The notes beneath the pieces were generated by a model. The model saw only the letters and a program-made list of their open reading frames with translations, did not search any database and was not told the origin of the DNA. From assembly GCF_026151205.1 (NCBI RefSeq), contig NC_087072.1:5008084-5072083 (forward strand): a DNA stretch of 64,000 bases, read 5' to 3'. This DNA comes from Bolinopsis microptera. Taxonomy: Eukaryota > Ctenophora > Tentaculata > Lobata > Bolinopsidae. Made by a program: the position numbers and the translations under genes. Positions 24,703 through 36,700 of this stretch are shown piece after piece (position 1 is the first letter of the stretch; every line of letters begins with the position of its first letter).

Positions 24703-27224
24703 GGGGGGGGGGTGACATGTCTCCAATGTCTCCAATGTCTTTTGTCTTTTTTGAAAAGATAGGGTGCAGAGACATGTCCTGGAGACATTGGAGACATTGG
24801 AGACACAGCTTTTGGAGACATTGGAGACATTGGAGACATTGGGGACATAAGAGACATTGGAGACAAAGCTTTTGGAGACATTGGAGACATTGGAGACACT
24901 GGAGACGTAGTTGTATGATTGGAGAAGGAGGAGGATCTAGGAGGAGGATGACCCAGGAGGAGGACTCAGGAGGAGAAGGAGGAGGATGAGGACTCAGGAG
25001 GAGGACTCAGGAAGAGGACTGAGGAGGACTGAGAAGGAGGAGGACTGAGGAGTACTGAGGAGGATGGCTAAGGAGGATGGCTGAGGAGGATGGCTGAGGA
25101 GGATGGCTGAGGAGGATGGCTGAGGAGGATGACTGAGGAGGAGGACCTAGGAGGAGGAGGACCCAAGAGGAGGAGGACCCAGGAGGAGGACTCAGGAGGA
25201 GGAGGAGGAGGACTCAGGAAGAGGACTGAGGAGGACAGAGAAGGAGGAAAACTGAGGAGTACTGAGGAGGATGGCTGAGGAGGATGACTGAGGAGGATGA
25301 CTGATAGGGAGGAGGAGGAGAAGAAGGACTGAGGAGAAGGAGAAGGAGGAAGACCTAGGAGGATGAGGACCCAGGAGGAGGAATCAGGAGGAAGAGGAGG
25401 AGGAGGACTCAGGAGGACTGAAAAGGAAGAGGACTGAGGAGAACTGAGGAGGAGGAGGACTGAATAGGAGGAGGAGGAGGGGGACTGGGGGAGGACTGAG
25501 GATGAAGAAGACTGACGAGAAGGATGAGGAGGAGGACTGAGGAGGAGGACTGAGGAGGATGAAGAGGAGGAAGACCTAGGAGGAGGACTCAGGAAGAGGA
25601 CTGAGGAGGACAGAGAAGGAGGAGGACTGAGGAGTACTGAGGAGGATGGCTGAATAGGATGACTGAGGAGGATGACTGAGAGGGAGGAGGAGGAGAAAAA
25701 TGACTGAGAAGAAGGAGAAGGAGGAGGACCTAGGAGGATAAGGACCCAGGAGGAGGACTCAGGAGGAAGAGGAGGAGGAGGACTCAGGAGGACTGAAAAG
25801 GAAGAGGACTGAGGAGAACTGAGGAGGAGGAGGACTGAATAGGAGGAGGAGGAGGAGGGGGACTGGGGAGGACTGAGGATGAAGAAAACTGACGAGAAGG
25901 ATGAGGAGGAGGACTGAGGACTGAGGAGGATGAAGAGGAGGAAGACCCAGGAGGAGGAGGACTGAGGAGGAGGATGAGGACTAAGGAGGACTGAGGAGGA
26001 TGGCTGAGGAGAATGGCTGAGGAGGATAACTGAGAGGGAGGAGGAGGAGGAAGAGGACTGAGGAGGAGGAGTAGGACTGAGGAGGAGAAGGAGGAGGACC
26101 TAGGAGGAGGAGGACCCAGAAGGAGGACTCAGGAGGAGGAGAACTCAGGAAGAGGACTCAGGAAGACTGAGAAGGAGGAGGACTGAGGAGTACTGAAGAG
26201 GATGACTGAGGAGGAGGAGCAGGATGAGAAGGACTGAGGAGGAGAAGGAGAAGGTGGAGGAACTAGGAGGAGGATGAACCAGGAGGAGGACTCAGGAGGA
26301 AGAGGAGGAGGACTCAGGAGGAGGACTTAGGAGGAATGAGAAGGAGGAGGACTGAATAGGAAGAGGAGGAGGAAGACTGAATAGGAGGAGGAGGAGGGGG
26401 ACTGGGGAGGACTGAGGAGGAGGAGGACTGACGAGAAGGATGAGGAGGAGGACTGAGGACTGAGGAGGAAGAGGAGGAGGATGAAGAGGACCCAGGAGGA
26501 GGAGGACTGAAGAGGAGGACTGAGGATGAGGACTGAGGAGGAGGAGGAGGACTGAGGAGATTGGCTGAGGAGGATGACTGACAGGGAGGAGGAGGAGGAC
26601 TGAGGAGGAGGAGGAGGAGGAGGATTGAGGAGGACTGATGATTGAGGAGGAAGAGGAGGAGGATGAAGAGGAGGAGGACCCAGGAGGAGGAGGACCCAGG
26701 AAGTCCGGAGGAGGACCCAGGAGGAGGACCCAGGAGGAGGACCCAGGTCCCAGGAGGAGGACTCAGGAGGAGGAGGAGAACGACTGAGGAGGACTGAGGA
26801 GGACTGAGGAGGAGGAGGAGGAGGAGGAGGAGGAGGAGGAGGAGGAGGAGGAGGAGGAGGAGGAGGAGGAGGAGGAGGAGGAGGAGGAGGAGGAGGAGGA
26901 GGAGGAGGAGGAGGAGGAGGAGGAGGAGTCTCCAAAAGCTGTGTCTCCAATGTCTCCAATGCCCCTAATATCCATTTCATGTCCCTAATGTCCCCAATGT
27001 CTCCAATGTCCCCAATGTCCCCAATGTCCCCAATGTCTCCAATGTCTCCAAAAGCTGTGTCTCTAATGTCCCTAATGTCCCCAATGTCCCCAATGTCTCC
27101 AATGTCTCCAAAAGCTGTGTCTCCAATGTCTCCAATGTCTCCAATGTCTCCAATGTCTTTGTCTTTTTCGAAAAGATAAGGTGCGGGAGACATTGGAGAC
27201 ATGTCACCCCCCCCCCCCCCCCCC
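24703..27224. mobile_element. 2.5-kb GGA/GGAGACATT satellite-filled mobile element
   Basis: The left end is a G run then TGACATGTCTCCAATGTCTCC; the right end is its inverted counterpart ending in a C run. TTTATA flanks both sides (24697-24702, 27225-27230), consistent with a target duplication. Inside each end are GGAGACATT nonamers, and a GTCTTTTTTGAAAAGATAGGG block occurs near both ends. The central 2 kb is a nearly pure purine strand of GGA, GGACTGA and GGACCCA repeats ending in an uninterrupted (GGA)n run of more than 100 bases (26808-26928). Long open frames here (poly-Pro, poly-Ser, GDIGDI) are artefacts of the repeat. Confidence 0.75.
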
Positions 27225-27434
27225 TTTATAATGCACATTATTTATTACTCATACTGTTACTTGGAAAATCTGATGTGAGACATGCTCGCCGAATTCCGCT
27301 ATCGATAAATGAATCTCAAACATGTCTTATCGTATCTTCTGAATATATCCAATATTTTGTTAACAACCAACTCTTGATGGCTACTCGGACTCTAACTGAT
27401 TCAATAGTGGTCCTTGGTGTCTGCAACATATCAC

Positions 27435-27710
27435 TCAGAATAGTTTAACCATTTTCTTGGCCCTGAGTTGTTTCCAACGCGGCAAAGCTTCGTAATCAGC
27501 GAGCGTCATTCCAAACAATTCCAAAAAGTCATCATCGTCCAGATATCGCTCCTTATTGACAACGTCCACTCCCTCTGGCACGATTTTCTTGCACAGTATT
27601 TCGAAGGGATATTTTTTAGAATATTTTGCAAGTTCGTCATTGAGACTGGAGACGCCGTTAGCGTCTCCTCCAAAGTGCTCCGCCACAATCTCCTCGTACG
27701 TCTTTCCGCC
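27435..27710 (-). CDS. VIL1: Last villin exon: C-terminal headpiece (VHP)
   Basis: The terminal exon codes 91 residues and a TGA stop. The last 65 or so form a villin headpiece, the second F-actin site that lets villin bundle filaments. Recognisable headpiece landmarks are YPFEIL, the PEGVD turn, [13 protein letters not shown], the LPRWKQ core and the C-terminal KK..LF. The exon starts after CCATAG and joins exon 15 in phase 0. A possible polyadenylation signal AATAAA lies at 27246-27241, about 190 bases past the stop, right beside the boundary of a GGA-repeat mobile element. Confidence 0.93.
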   Translation of the reverse strand, partial: GGKTYEEIVAEHFGGDANGVSSLNDELAKYSKKYPFEILCKKIVPEGVDVVNKERYLDDDDFLELFGMTLADYEALPRWKQLRAKKMVKLF

Positions 27711-30700
27711 CTATGGTGGATGTTTTCTTAGTTGCAGTTCATAATAGAGCTATATATATAATAACAGTTCATTGGTAAATGTTCAAATTTATAAAAGGGT
27801 TGATTTTATAAAAGGGTTGACTTGTATACAAGTACAACGTTCAATCAGCAATTGTTACCAATGATTGCTAGCATCTATCTGTCTCACTTACACAAATGGA
27901 AGTTGGTTGAAAAAATCAAAACAAGACTTTTCTAGTTAAGCCAGGTTTTACAAAAAAAATCAACCCAATCAAAATTAGTTCTTCATTCTACATACACAGA
28001 CACGAAGTATAGAAGAGCGATACGTTACAAAAAATTTAAGATAAAGAAAGATACAAAGCAAGACAAGTAACAACTTGTGAATTGAGGCACAGAAAAATAA
28101 ACGGCACTGAAAGTAAAGTGTAAACACGTGACACGATCAACAGAAAATGATACGATGGACAAAAATTGAGACGGTAAATAAACAGAAACAGAAAAAATTA
28201 CGGAAAGTGACACAAGAAGGAAAGCCAACACTGAAGAGTGAAGGCGAAACGACAAACGGTAAGACGTAAGACTCTGTCATGCAGAGACGTAGAAAAAGAT
28301 TGTCCCTAGGGTAGCACAAAAGAGATAAAATTGAAAGATCCCAAGCCTGAAATTATGGGAAGTTCAATATAACCGATTGCGGAAACTGAAACGAGGCACA
28401 GAAAAGAGAGACGTCACAAAAGGTAAAACAATAAACAGAGCGTGAAACGAAATACAAAAAGTGAAATGAAATACAGAAAGTGTAATGATATAAAAAGTGG
28501 AACAGTACAGAAATTGGAACGACAAACTGAAGGTGAAACGACACGGACAATAGTAAGTACAGGCTCTCTCATGCGGGAGAATGGAGATGTAGAAAAAGGA
28601 TGTTTACTGTACAGTAGAACTAGCACCAAAAAAACTTACCGTCCAAATTGAAGGATCCCAGTCCTGTGAGTGTCCGATAAACTTAAAGGGGTCGAAAACC
28701 GAAAGATATAAGAAAGCGAAACTAATTCCATGAATTGTTATGATTTTCTATGATATTTACAGGAGTTGTTGAAGCAAAAAGATTCCTTATTAACAAGGAG
28801 TCAAACTTTAAATGACTTACCGCCCATTTTCTAGGATCCCATGCTTGGAAATGACCAGTGAACTTTGGTGGTTCGAATCCCATTTTTACGACGAACATGT
28901 CCACATCCGCCTCAGATCTACCCGATGGGTCGTTCTTAATGAACTCCTTTGCTGCAATTAGACTCTGCTTCTTCTCTATTTCATTTGCTCCTTTGCCGAC
29001 CCAAACATACAGCTGAATTAAATAAGTTTATTTGTACTTAAGATTTAAAAAGGATTAAGGCTTATGTTATCAGCCTCATTGGAAAATATATCGTATTGAA
29101 GAATCGGACATTTAACTGTCGTTTTGATAAGGTTGAACTCACCGTGTTACCAATATCTAATAACATCACATCATCCTCGATAAGGTCATCCTGGTTAAAG
29201 TTGTAGATCTCCTCCACAGAGAAGGTCCCTGAAGCGTTACTGAGCTGGAATAGTCTGGGTGGTCGCTCGTTCACGAAATTCTCCAGTTCTGCTCCACTCG
29301 CATACTCGGCCTTGCCTCCCAACACTTCCCAGAATTCATCCGGTTCATTTCCTTCTTCTATCTCGATAGTGTTCACTGTGGAAGTAGGTTAAACCTCATT
29401 AGACTGCATTGTAGCGCATTTTACAAAATTAGAATATGATACATAATGATAAAGTTCTTCCAGTCTCCAAAATCTGAAGGCTCTGCACGTCCTAGTTTTT
29501 AAATGACTTGGATCGCAGCAGAATTACAGTCATTACTTGTGACGCCTGTAAAACTGATAGTATATTTACCCTGCTTATTTAAAATCACAGAATAATTTAC
29601 ATCTCAGTACAACTTTCGGTAATATGTTTAAAATTTTTGTAACCTACTCATTTTCTATACTTTAGTCCGAGACGAAAGGGAAACTCGTTAGCTTTTTGTG
29701 TTAAAAGCGATTTCTCGACGGTTATCACCTCTCTAGATGATGCTTAAAAGATTTTGACTCTATTGCATTTTTGAACTAAATGCAATACGGGTGTTTTCGG
29801 CCACACCCTTTTTCAGGGTTTCGCAGTCACTCGAATTTTTGTTTTTCAGCCCAGAAACGTAGAAGAGACTATTCTCATACACCAAAATGTGCCTAATAGC
29901 CATATTTATGTACAACTTATGAAGCAATGTATACCTTAAAATACTTCTTTTCGGAAATATGGCCGAAAAACGGTTTTTGGCTTGACGCAGTTCATAATTT
30001 CCGTGATTTTTGACATTTCCGCATAAGAAGGTCGTAGAGACTATTCTGATACACTAAAATGTACATAATGGTCACATTTATATACAACTTATGAAACAAT
30101 ATATACCCTAAAAGGCTTACTTTCGGAAATGTGGCTGAAAAACGGATTTTTGCCGAGCGAACAATGACAATATTCCCAAATGGGCTATTGGACTGTTAAA
30201 TAGAAAGGTCCTAAAGACTCATGAGCAGCAAAAATGACTCACTTTGTGTCCAGAAACACCTACAAAAATTGGAGAATGATCTACTTTATTGGGTATTTCT
30301 CTTAATGGGCCTGGCCAGCAGCATATTTGTGTCTTACGAAAGGGCGATTTTTCAAAAATAAGATTTCTTTAGTAAAGGTCAAAGTAAGGTCAAAGGGTCA
30401 GCTGCTAACAGCTAATTGTTCGCAATTGCCGACTCATGCACAACATATACTCAAAAACGCTCAGTTTTTGAGTATAATATGTTGAGGCTAAATTGTATTG
30501 GTGCCGATGAAAAATTGTTGGAGTTTTCACAAATCATGCAGTAGTTAAACTTATTTACTAATCACTCCTAAACTGAGCGTTTTTGAGTATATGTTGCGAA
30601 CAATTAGCTGTTAGCAGCTTTGACCTTTACTTTGACCTTTACTAAAGAAACCGTAATTTTGAAAAATCGCCCTTTCGTAAGATACAAATATGCTGCTGGC

Positions 30701-33700
30701 CAGGCCCATTAAGAGAGATACCCAATAAAGTAGATCATTCTCCAATTTTTTTAGGTGTTTCTGGACACAAAGTGAGTCATCTTGCTGCTCATTACATGAG
30801 TTTTTAGGACCTTTCTAGTTAACAGTCCAATAGCCCATTTGTTAATATTGTCATTGTTCCCTCGGCAAAAATCCGTTTTTCAGCCACATTTCTGAGGGTT
30901 TATATTGTTTCATAAGTTGTATATAAATGTGACCATTATGTACATTTTAGTGTATCAGAATAGTCTTTACACTAAAATAGTTAAGTACTCCCAAAATAAT
31001 CTTATGTTTTAAAATTTTATCTTCTTTGATCCGTCACATTGAATTTGTGAATTTCTGTCGTAATATTATGAGGTTATCCTTTCTAGTCAGCACAGAGAAG
31101 AAACCCTTAAAAATTACTAATATTTCACAATTTTGCATATCTTTCGAATATTAACACATCCGGCCGTACCATCAAGTTCATTTCTCGATAAAAAATGAAA
31201 ACTTATACAATATACATGATGTAAAGAAATTAAATTATATACGTGAAGTAAGTACAAATGTTAATTCATCTCTTGAGAAAGACCAGCCGATATATAATAT
31301 CAACCCAGGCTATTTAAAATAGATATTGCCTTCAAAATTATTGCGATAGATAACCTTAGTTATCTACATCAATCTTAAGATCTCACAATATTCTGTAGAG
31401 TTTCAGCTGGTTACTTAAGTTATCTACATCAATCTTAAGATCTCACAATATTCTGTAGAGTTTCAGCTGGTTACTTAAGTTAGCTACATTAATCTTAAGT
31501 TCTCACAATATTCTGTAGAGTTTCAGCTGGTTACTTAAGTTAGCTACATTAATCTTAAGATCTCACAATATTCTGTAGAGTTTCAGCTGGTTACTTAAGT
31601 TAGCTACATTAATCTTAAGATCTCACAATATTCCTGATATACGAGCAGGTGCTTATAATTGACAACATGAAACCAAGGTTGGACCTATTTTGCAAAGGAT
31701 TGGACCAATATTATCCCTTACAATGCACCGTGACCTATGAAGTCACTGAATTTGTATGTGGATATGTGGCTACTGGCTATGTATGTGGCTAATGTTAGTA
31801 TATCCGCATTCAACTTTATATTATGGAGGACGCGAAATGGAGTGTTCAAGCCCCAACTAGGTGGTTTGAATTTTGTTTTATTTTCAAAGGAGAACTAATA
31901 ATAGTCCGGAGGATGGGCATACCGATAGTCTTATATAATACGAAACTGTTTTACCCATTACCAGCCAGATCTGCCCAATGACAACTTACCTGAAACTTCC
32001 TGCCAGAGCAACAATTAACCAAATTACCTCGAAAATTCATCGCGTTTTTTGATAGATTAGTCCATTTTCGTGCCAGGGTGGACTAATCATTATTTTGTCA
32101 GAGTAACAATATATGATAAATTTGTTCTCAAACTAAGCTAGTAAACAACGGACCTGATAAGGGTGAGGCTCCGATAAGACTCTGCCTGTCCAACTTTTCT
32201 GATAACATTTTAGCAGTAAACTTCTCTTCAGCATCACATCCCTGAAAATTATGAGAGTGTAATAGGGGATCATTGAGAGTAAGAAAGCCATCTTTAGTGT
32301 CAAATTAGTTACATCTATAGTGTCAACAAACGAAAGCATCAACAGAAAGTTAGTTAACAATACTGGAAAGTTGGAAAGGTGTGAGTAGAGTGCTTACCTT
32401 GCCGTACCAGATGTATGTCTTATACTGTCCCAGGTAAACGAAAGAGTCATTACTGTTCAAACTTTCTGCTTTACAGAAAACCTCTATACTCTTCACGTAC
32501 TCGTCTATACACTTTATGTGGAAGAGGCGGGATTTTGTGCCTGAAATTGGGAAGGAGTTTAGCTTGGATAAATAATATTATGTTTAATCAAATGGTTGAA
32601 TTATAGAAATGATAATAATATGCCGATTTCTGACGTATCCTTGATAATACATCTATCTCGACTAGCACTATACACGAACTTGATTAGATAAGTTTGAGAA
32701 AATGTAACAGAAAGTTACGAAGCAGTAAATGCGGTTAAATAACTCACTTTCGTGTCCGTTCGTCTCTTCTGATGAGGTCTGCTTAAACCCACTATCAACA
32801 CCACCCTGAAGTATAGTGATCCTCCTCCCGAAACATCTGAGGAAATGGAGAGGTTCCTTGCCTTGTACTACCCTTACCATCTGAGATGACCAGCCCACCT
32901 CACTGTCAATCTTTGTAGCGTGCAGTGCTGCTGCTCCCCTCTCATCTGTCGTACTGTGAGAACCCTGATAGTGGAGTGAAAGTGAGAGTAAGAACCCTGA
33001 TAGTGGGGTGAGAGTCCTGATAGTGGAGTGAGAGTGAGAGTAAGAACCCGATAGTGGGGTGAGAGTCCTGATAGTGGAGTGAGAACCCTGATAGTGGAGT
33101 AAGAGTCCTGAACCCTGATAGTGAAGTGAGAGTGAGAGTCCTGATAGTGAAGTGAGAGTGAGAGTCTTGATTCCTGATAGTGGAGTGAGGGTGAGAGTCC
33201 TGATAGTGGAGTGAGAGTGAGAGTGAGAACCCTGATAGTGGAGTGAGAGTCCTGATAGTGGAGTGAGAGTCCTGATAGTGGAGTGAGAACCTGGATAGTG
33301 GAGTGAGAACCCTGATAGTGGAGTAAGAGTCCTGAAGGGGGGAATGCAACGTCAATTAATGTCAATTAATGTCAATTAATGTCAATTAATGTCAATTAAT
33401 GTCAATGTCAGTTTTGCAAAATTTTGGAATACTGACATTAATTGACACGATATTTTTCGACCAGAGATTATGTAGTTCTACCATATTTTTAGCACTTTAG
33501 AACGTTTATATCATCAATTTATTCACTACTATCACATATGGAAATGTGAAATGTGAAAAAAATTCAGATCATTAAACAATAAAACTAAAATAATACGGTT
33601 TTCCGAAATTTAATTTTCTTAAATGGGCGTGGCCATCCAAGGGCGTGGTTCTCAACATCATCAGAACTTAAAACCAACATTAAACGAAATGCCTTCATGA

Positions 33701-36700
33701 CATTTATATTTGAATAACGAATCTTAAACAGCTAACATTACTCATTCATACTAAAAAAGCCGATTCTAGATATTTTACCTGCACTGTATAAGAAACCAAT
33801 AAAATATGGGCGTGGCCGGTGGGGACCGAAGATGGAAGAGTTGGAAGCTGAAATTTTTTTGGTGGTCTTTAAACCTAAGGATCAACAGATAAGAACATAC
33901 TCATAATTATTCAAGGACATTTTGTTTTTTTGAACCGGTCTAACTTACATAGACGTGAATATCTTGAATATTTATCGAATAATGATAATCTCAAATTTCA
34001 AGACAAATTAATGTCAATTAATGTCAATTAATGTCAATTAATGTCAATTAATGTCAATTAATGTCAATTAATGTCAATGTCAGTTTGGGGTTTTCATGGA
34101 ATACTGACATTAATTGACGTTGCATTCCCCCCGTCCTGAACCCTGATAGTGAAGTGAGAGTGAGAGTCCTGATAGTGAAGTGAGAGTGAGAGTCTTGATT
34201 CCTGATAGTGGAGTGAGGGTGAGAGTCCTGATAGTGGAGTGAGAGTGAGAGTGCGAACCCTGATAGTGGAGTGAGAGTCCTGATAGTGGAGTCAAGGTGA
34301 GAGTCCTGATAGTGGAATAAGAGTGAGAGTCCTGAACCCTGATAGTGGACTGTGGAGTGAGAGTCCTGAACCCTGATAGTGGAGTGAGAGTCCTGAATCC
34401 TGATAGTGGAGTGAGGGTGAGAGTCCTGATAATGGAATGAGGATGAAAACACTCAGAGAACTTACCAGCCAGAAGTAGATAAAAAAACTCTCGTGATTTC
34501 TGCCAGCCTGAATGTACGTGTAGAGGACTATGTAACTGTCTCCGTCCCAGAATATTCCGTACGTTGATTCGTCCACCTCTTCTAGCTCGAAATTCTCAAT
34601 TCGCCAGATCTAGTGGAATATAATTTTTCTCAAGCTTAATCAACTCTTTTGAAGTTTCACGGGTGATTTTTAAAGCGAATTGAGTGTTTTTATACCTTAC
34701 AAATTGTGATAAAATTATTTTTTACCTTGAGTTTTCCGCTTCCATCATCCTTAACGTCATCGTCCTTTTTCTCCGCAGCCCTCTGCTGTTTGAATAATCC
34801 GCTCAGGTCCACAGTAGGATCCTTAATCTTCTCAGGAATGACAGCATTCTTGGATATCTGTCTCTCGATAACAGGTCTGGGCCAGTTGGAGAAGCAGCTC
34901 ATAAAGAGGTTATCTTCGGCTCCTTCCACCACTCTACACAGCGGTGTCCAGGATGGGTAACCCTTGTCGTTGATGAACTTCTGGGCGTGCATGAAGGCTT
35001 GGCTCCGCTCTTGTTGTGTTGCTCCTTTTCCTATCCAGGCGTAGACTCCGGAGTTACCCATATCCAGTATAAAGGCGTCATCTGAGCAGAGGTGCGCGTG
35101 GTCGAGGGGAGCTTTTCCCACTGGTGATATCTCTATTTCTCCGGATTCATCACACACTCTGATAATATCATTACGCTATCACAACAGTAAATTTAACCGA
35201 CAAAGGCTTAATTACTCACAAATTGTGAGTCACAATATACTCAATTGGCCGAGATTTGCTTTAAAATTACTGCAAGTGCTCTTAGGCTGTAAGTAATTAG
35301 GGATATAATATGTTGATCTAAAATCTAAAAAAAGGAGGACGAAGAAAGATTTTAATGTTTTAATGATGGCTATATTTACTGGTAAAGAGCTATTTCTCTA
35401 GGAGCCGCTTCAGCCATCTCATCGTCTCCGCCCTCCTCTGCTGATTTGATTGTCACTTTCTCTCCGTCTTCTCGGTTTAACTGAGGGAGGGGAATCAATG
35501 TTAACTAGACGTCATGATCTCATCGTGAAGTGGGAATTTGTCAGAACAATAGGCATTGGACTGTGAAATCTACTTTGAGAACGTCCTGATATATGGTACA
35601 GATTACTATACAATGCATGAAGTAGTATTAGATGCTATTATTGGAACCTGGTCGTAGAACTTCTCTTGGAGTCGTGGATCATCAGGGGTAGCAAGAACCA
35701 TCGTAGCTCTGCCCTGTTTCTCCTCGTCCTTGATCTTCCTTGCAAACTCCATACCCTGATAATGATGTTATACATTACTTTCGTCAGAAAACTTTACAAT
35801 TTCTCGATAATCAGAAAATTACAGCAAAGTGTATTGACGTGACGTCGTTTCAAGAGGGAGACTTGTAATAGGTATTTGTAATGTCTGCAGATAGATTTGT
35901 CAATGAACATTATCCGTTTACTGGACAATACAGAAGGAGTAAAAACACTTTATTATTACAATTGCACATTCTGGAACATTCCACCAAAGTAACTCCCACA
36001 GTCCAAACGTACAAACCTTGATTTTCTCGAGTCTGGAACAATCAGTTCCGATCCAGCACCAAACAGTGTCCTTACAATCCAGCACGAACACATCTCCCTC
36101 GTTCAGAGATCTCCATGATACTTCTGCCTGGGTTATCCGCACTTTCCTCCGACCCTTGATGTGGTACAGCTTCTTACGGAACTCTAACTTGCTGATATCT
36201 ACAAACCCTGAGTCTACCCCACCCTCTAAGTATCTGGAAGATATATCGTCATTATAAACTGTTCTGGTTTATGTAATTAGGAAAGAGCATGTTTTATGAA
36301 ACCACCAAGTCGTATCGGAAAAGGCAGCGAATCGCAGTACTGAATGACAAGGAAGGATGATTGGCTAGTTAAATGTTAAACAATAAGTTATAAAGACTTT
36401 GGAGAAACTCACTGTATTCCTTGTTTGAAGATTGATTGGAACCTGCTGGACTCGTATTCCTGGACCTCTCTGTGTTGGATTGGACCTCCTCCCAACGAGT
36501 CGTCCAGCTCGCAGGATTTGATAGCTGCACATCCCGCTTCATCCTGAACAAAATAACCTAACAACCCTGTATTGACAGGTCTTAGTAACCTAGCAATCCT
36601 GTATTGACTGGTCTTAGTAACCTAGCAACCCTGTATTGACAGGTCTTAGTAAATTAGCAACCCTGTATTGACTGGTCTTAGTAACCTAGCAACCCTGTAT

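Noticed and set aside
26327-27238. 303-codon minus frame with long poly-Pro/poly-Ser and GDIGDI repeats
   Set aside because: It is a translation of (GGA)n and GGAGACATT repeats; all frames are open there and composition follows the repeat.
32874-33365. Repetitive frames reading [17 protein letters not shown]
   Set aside because: They come from the splice-acceptor minisatellite, which lies in a villin intron.
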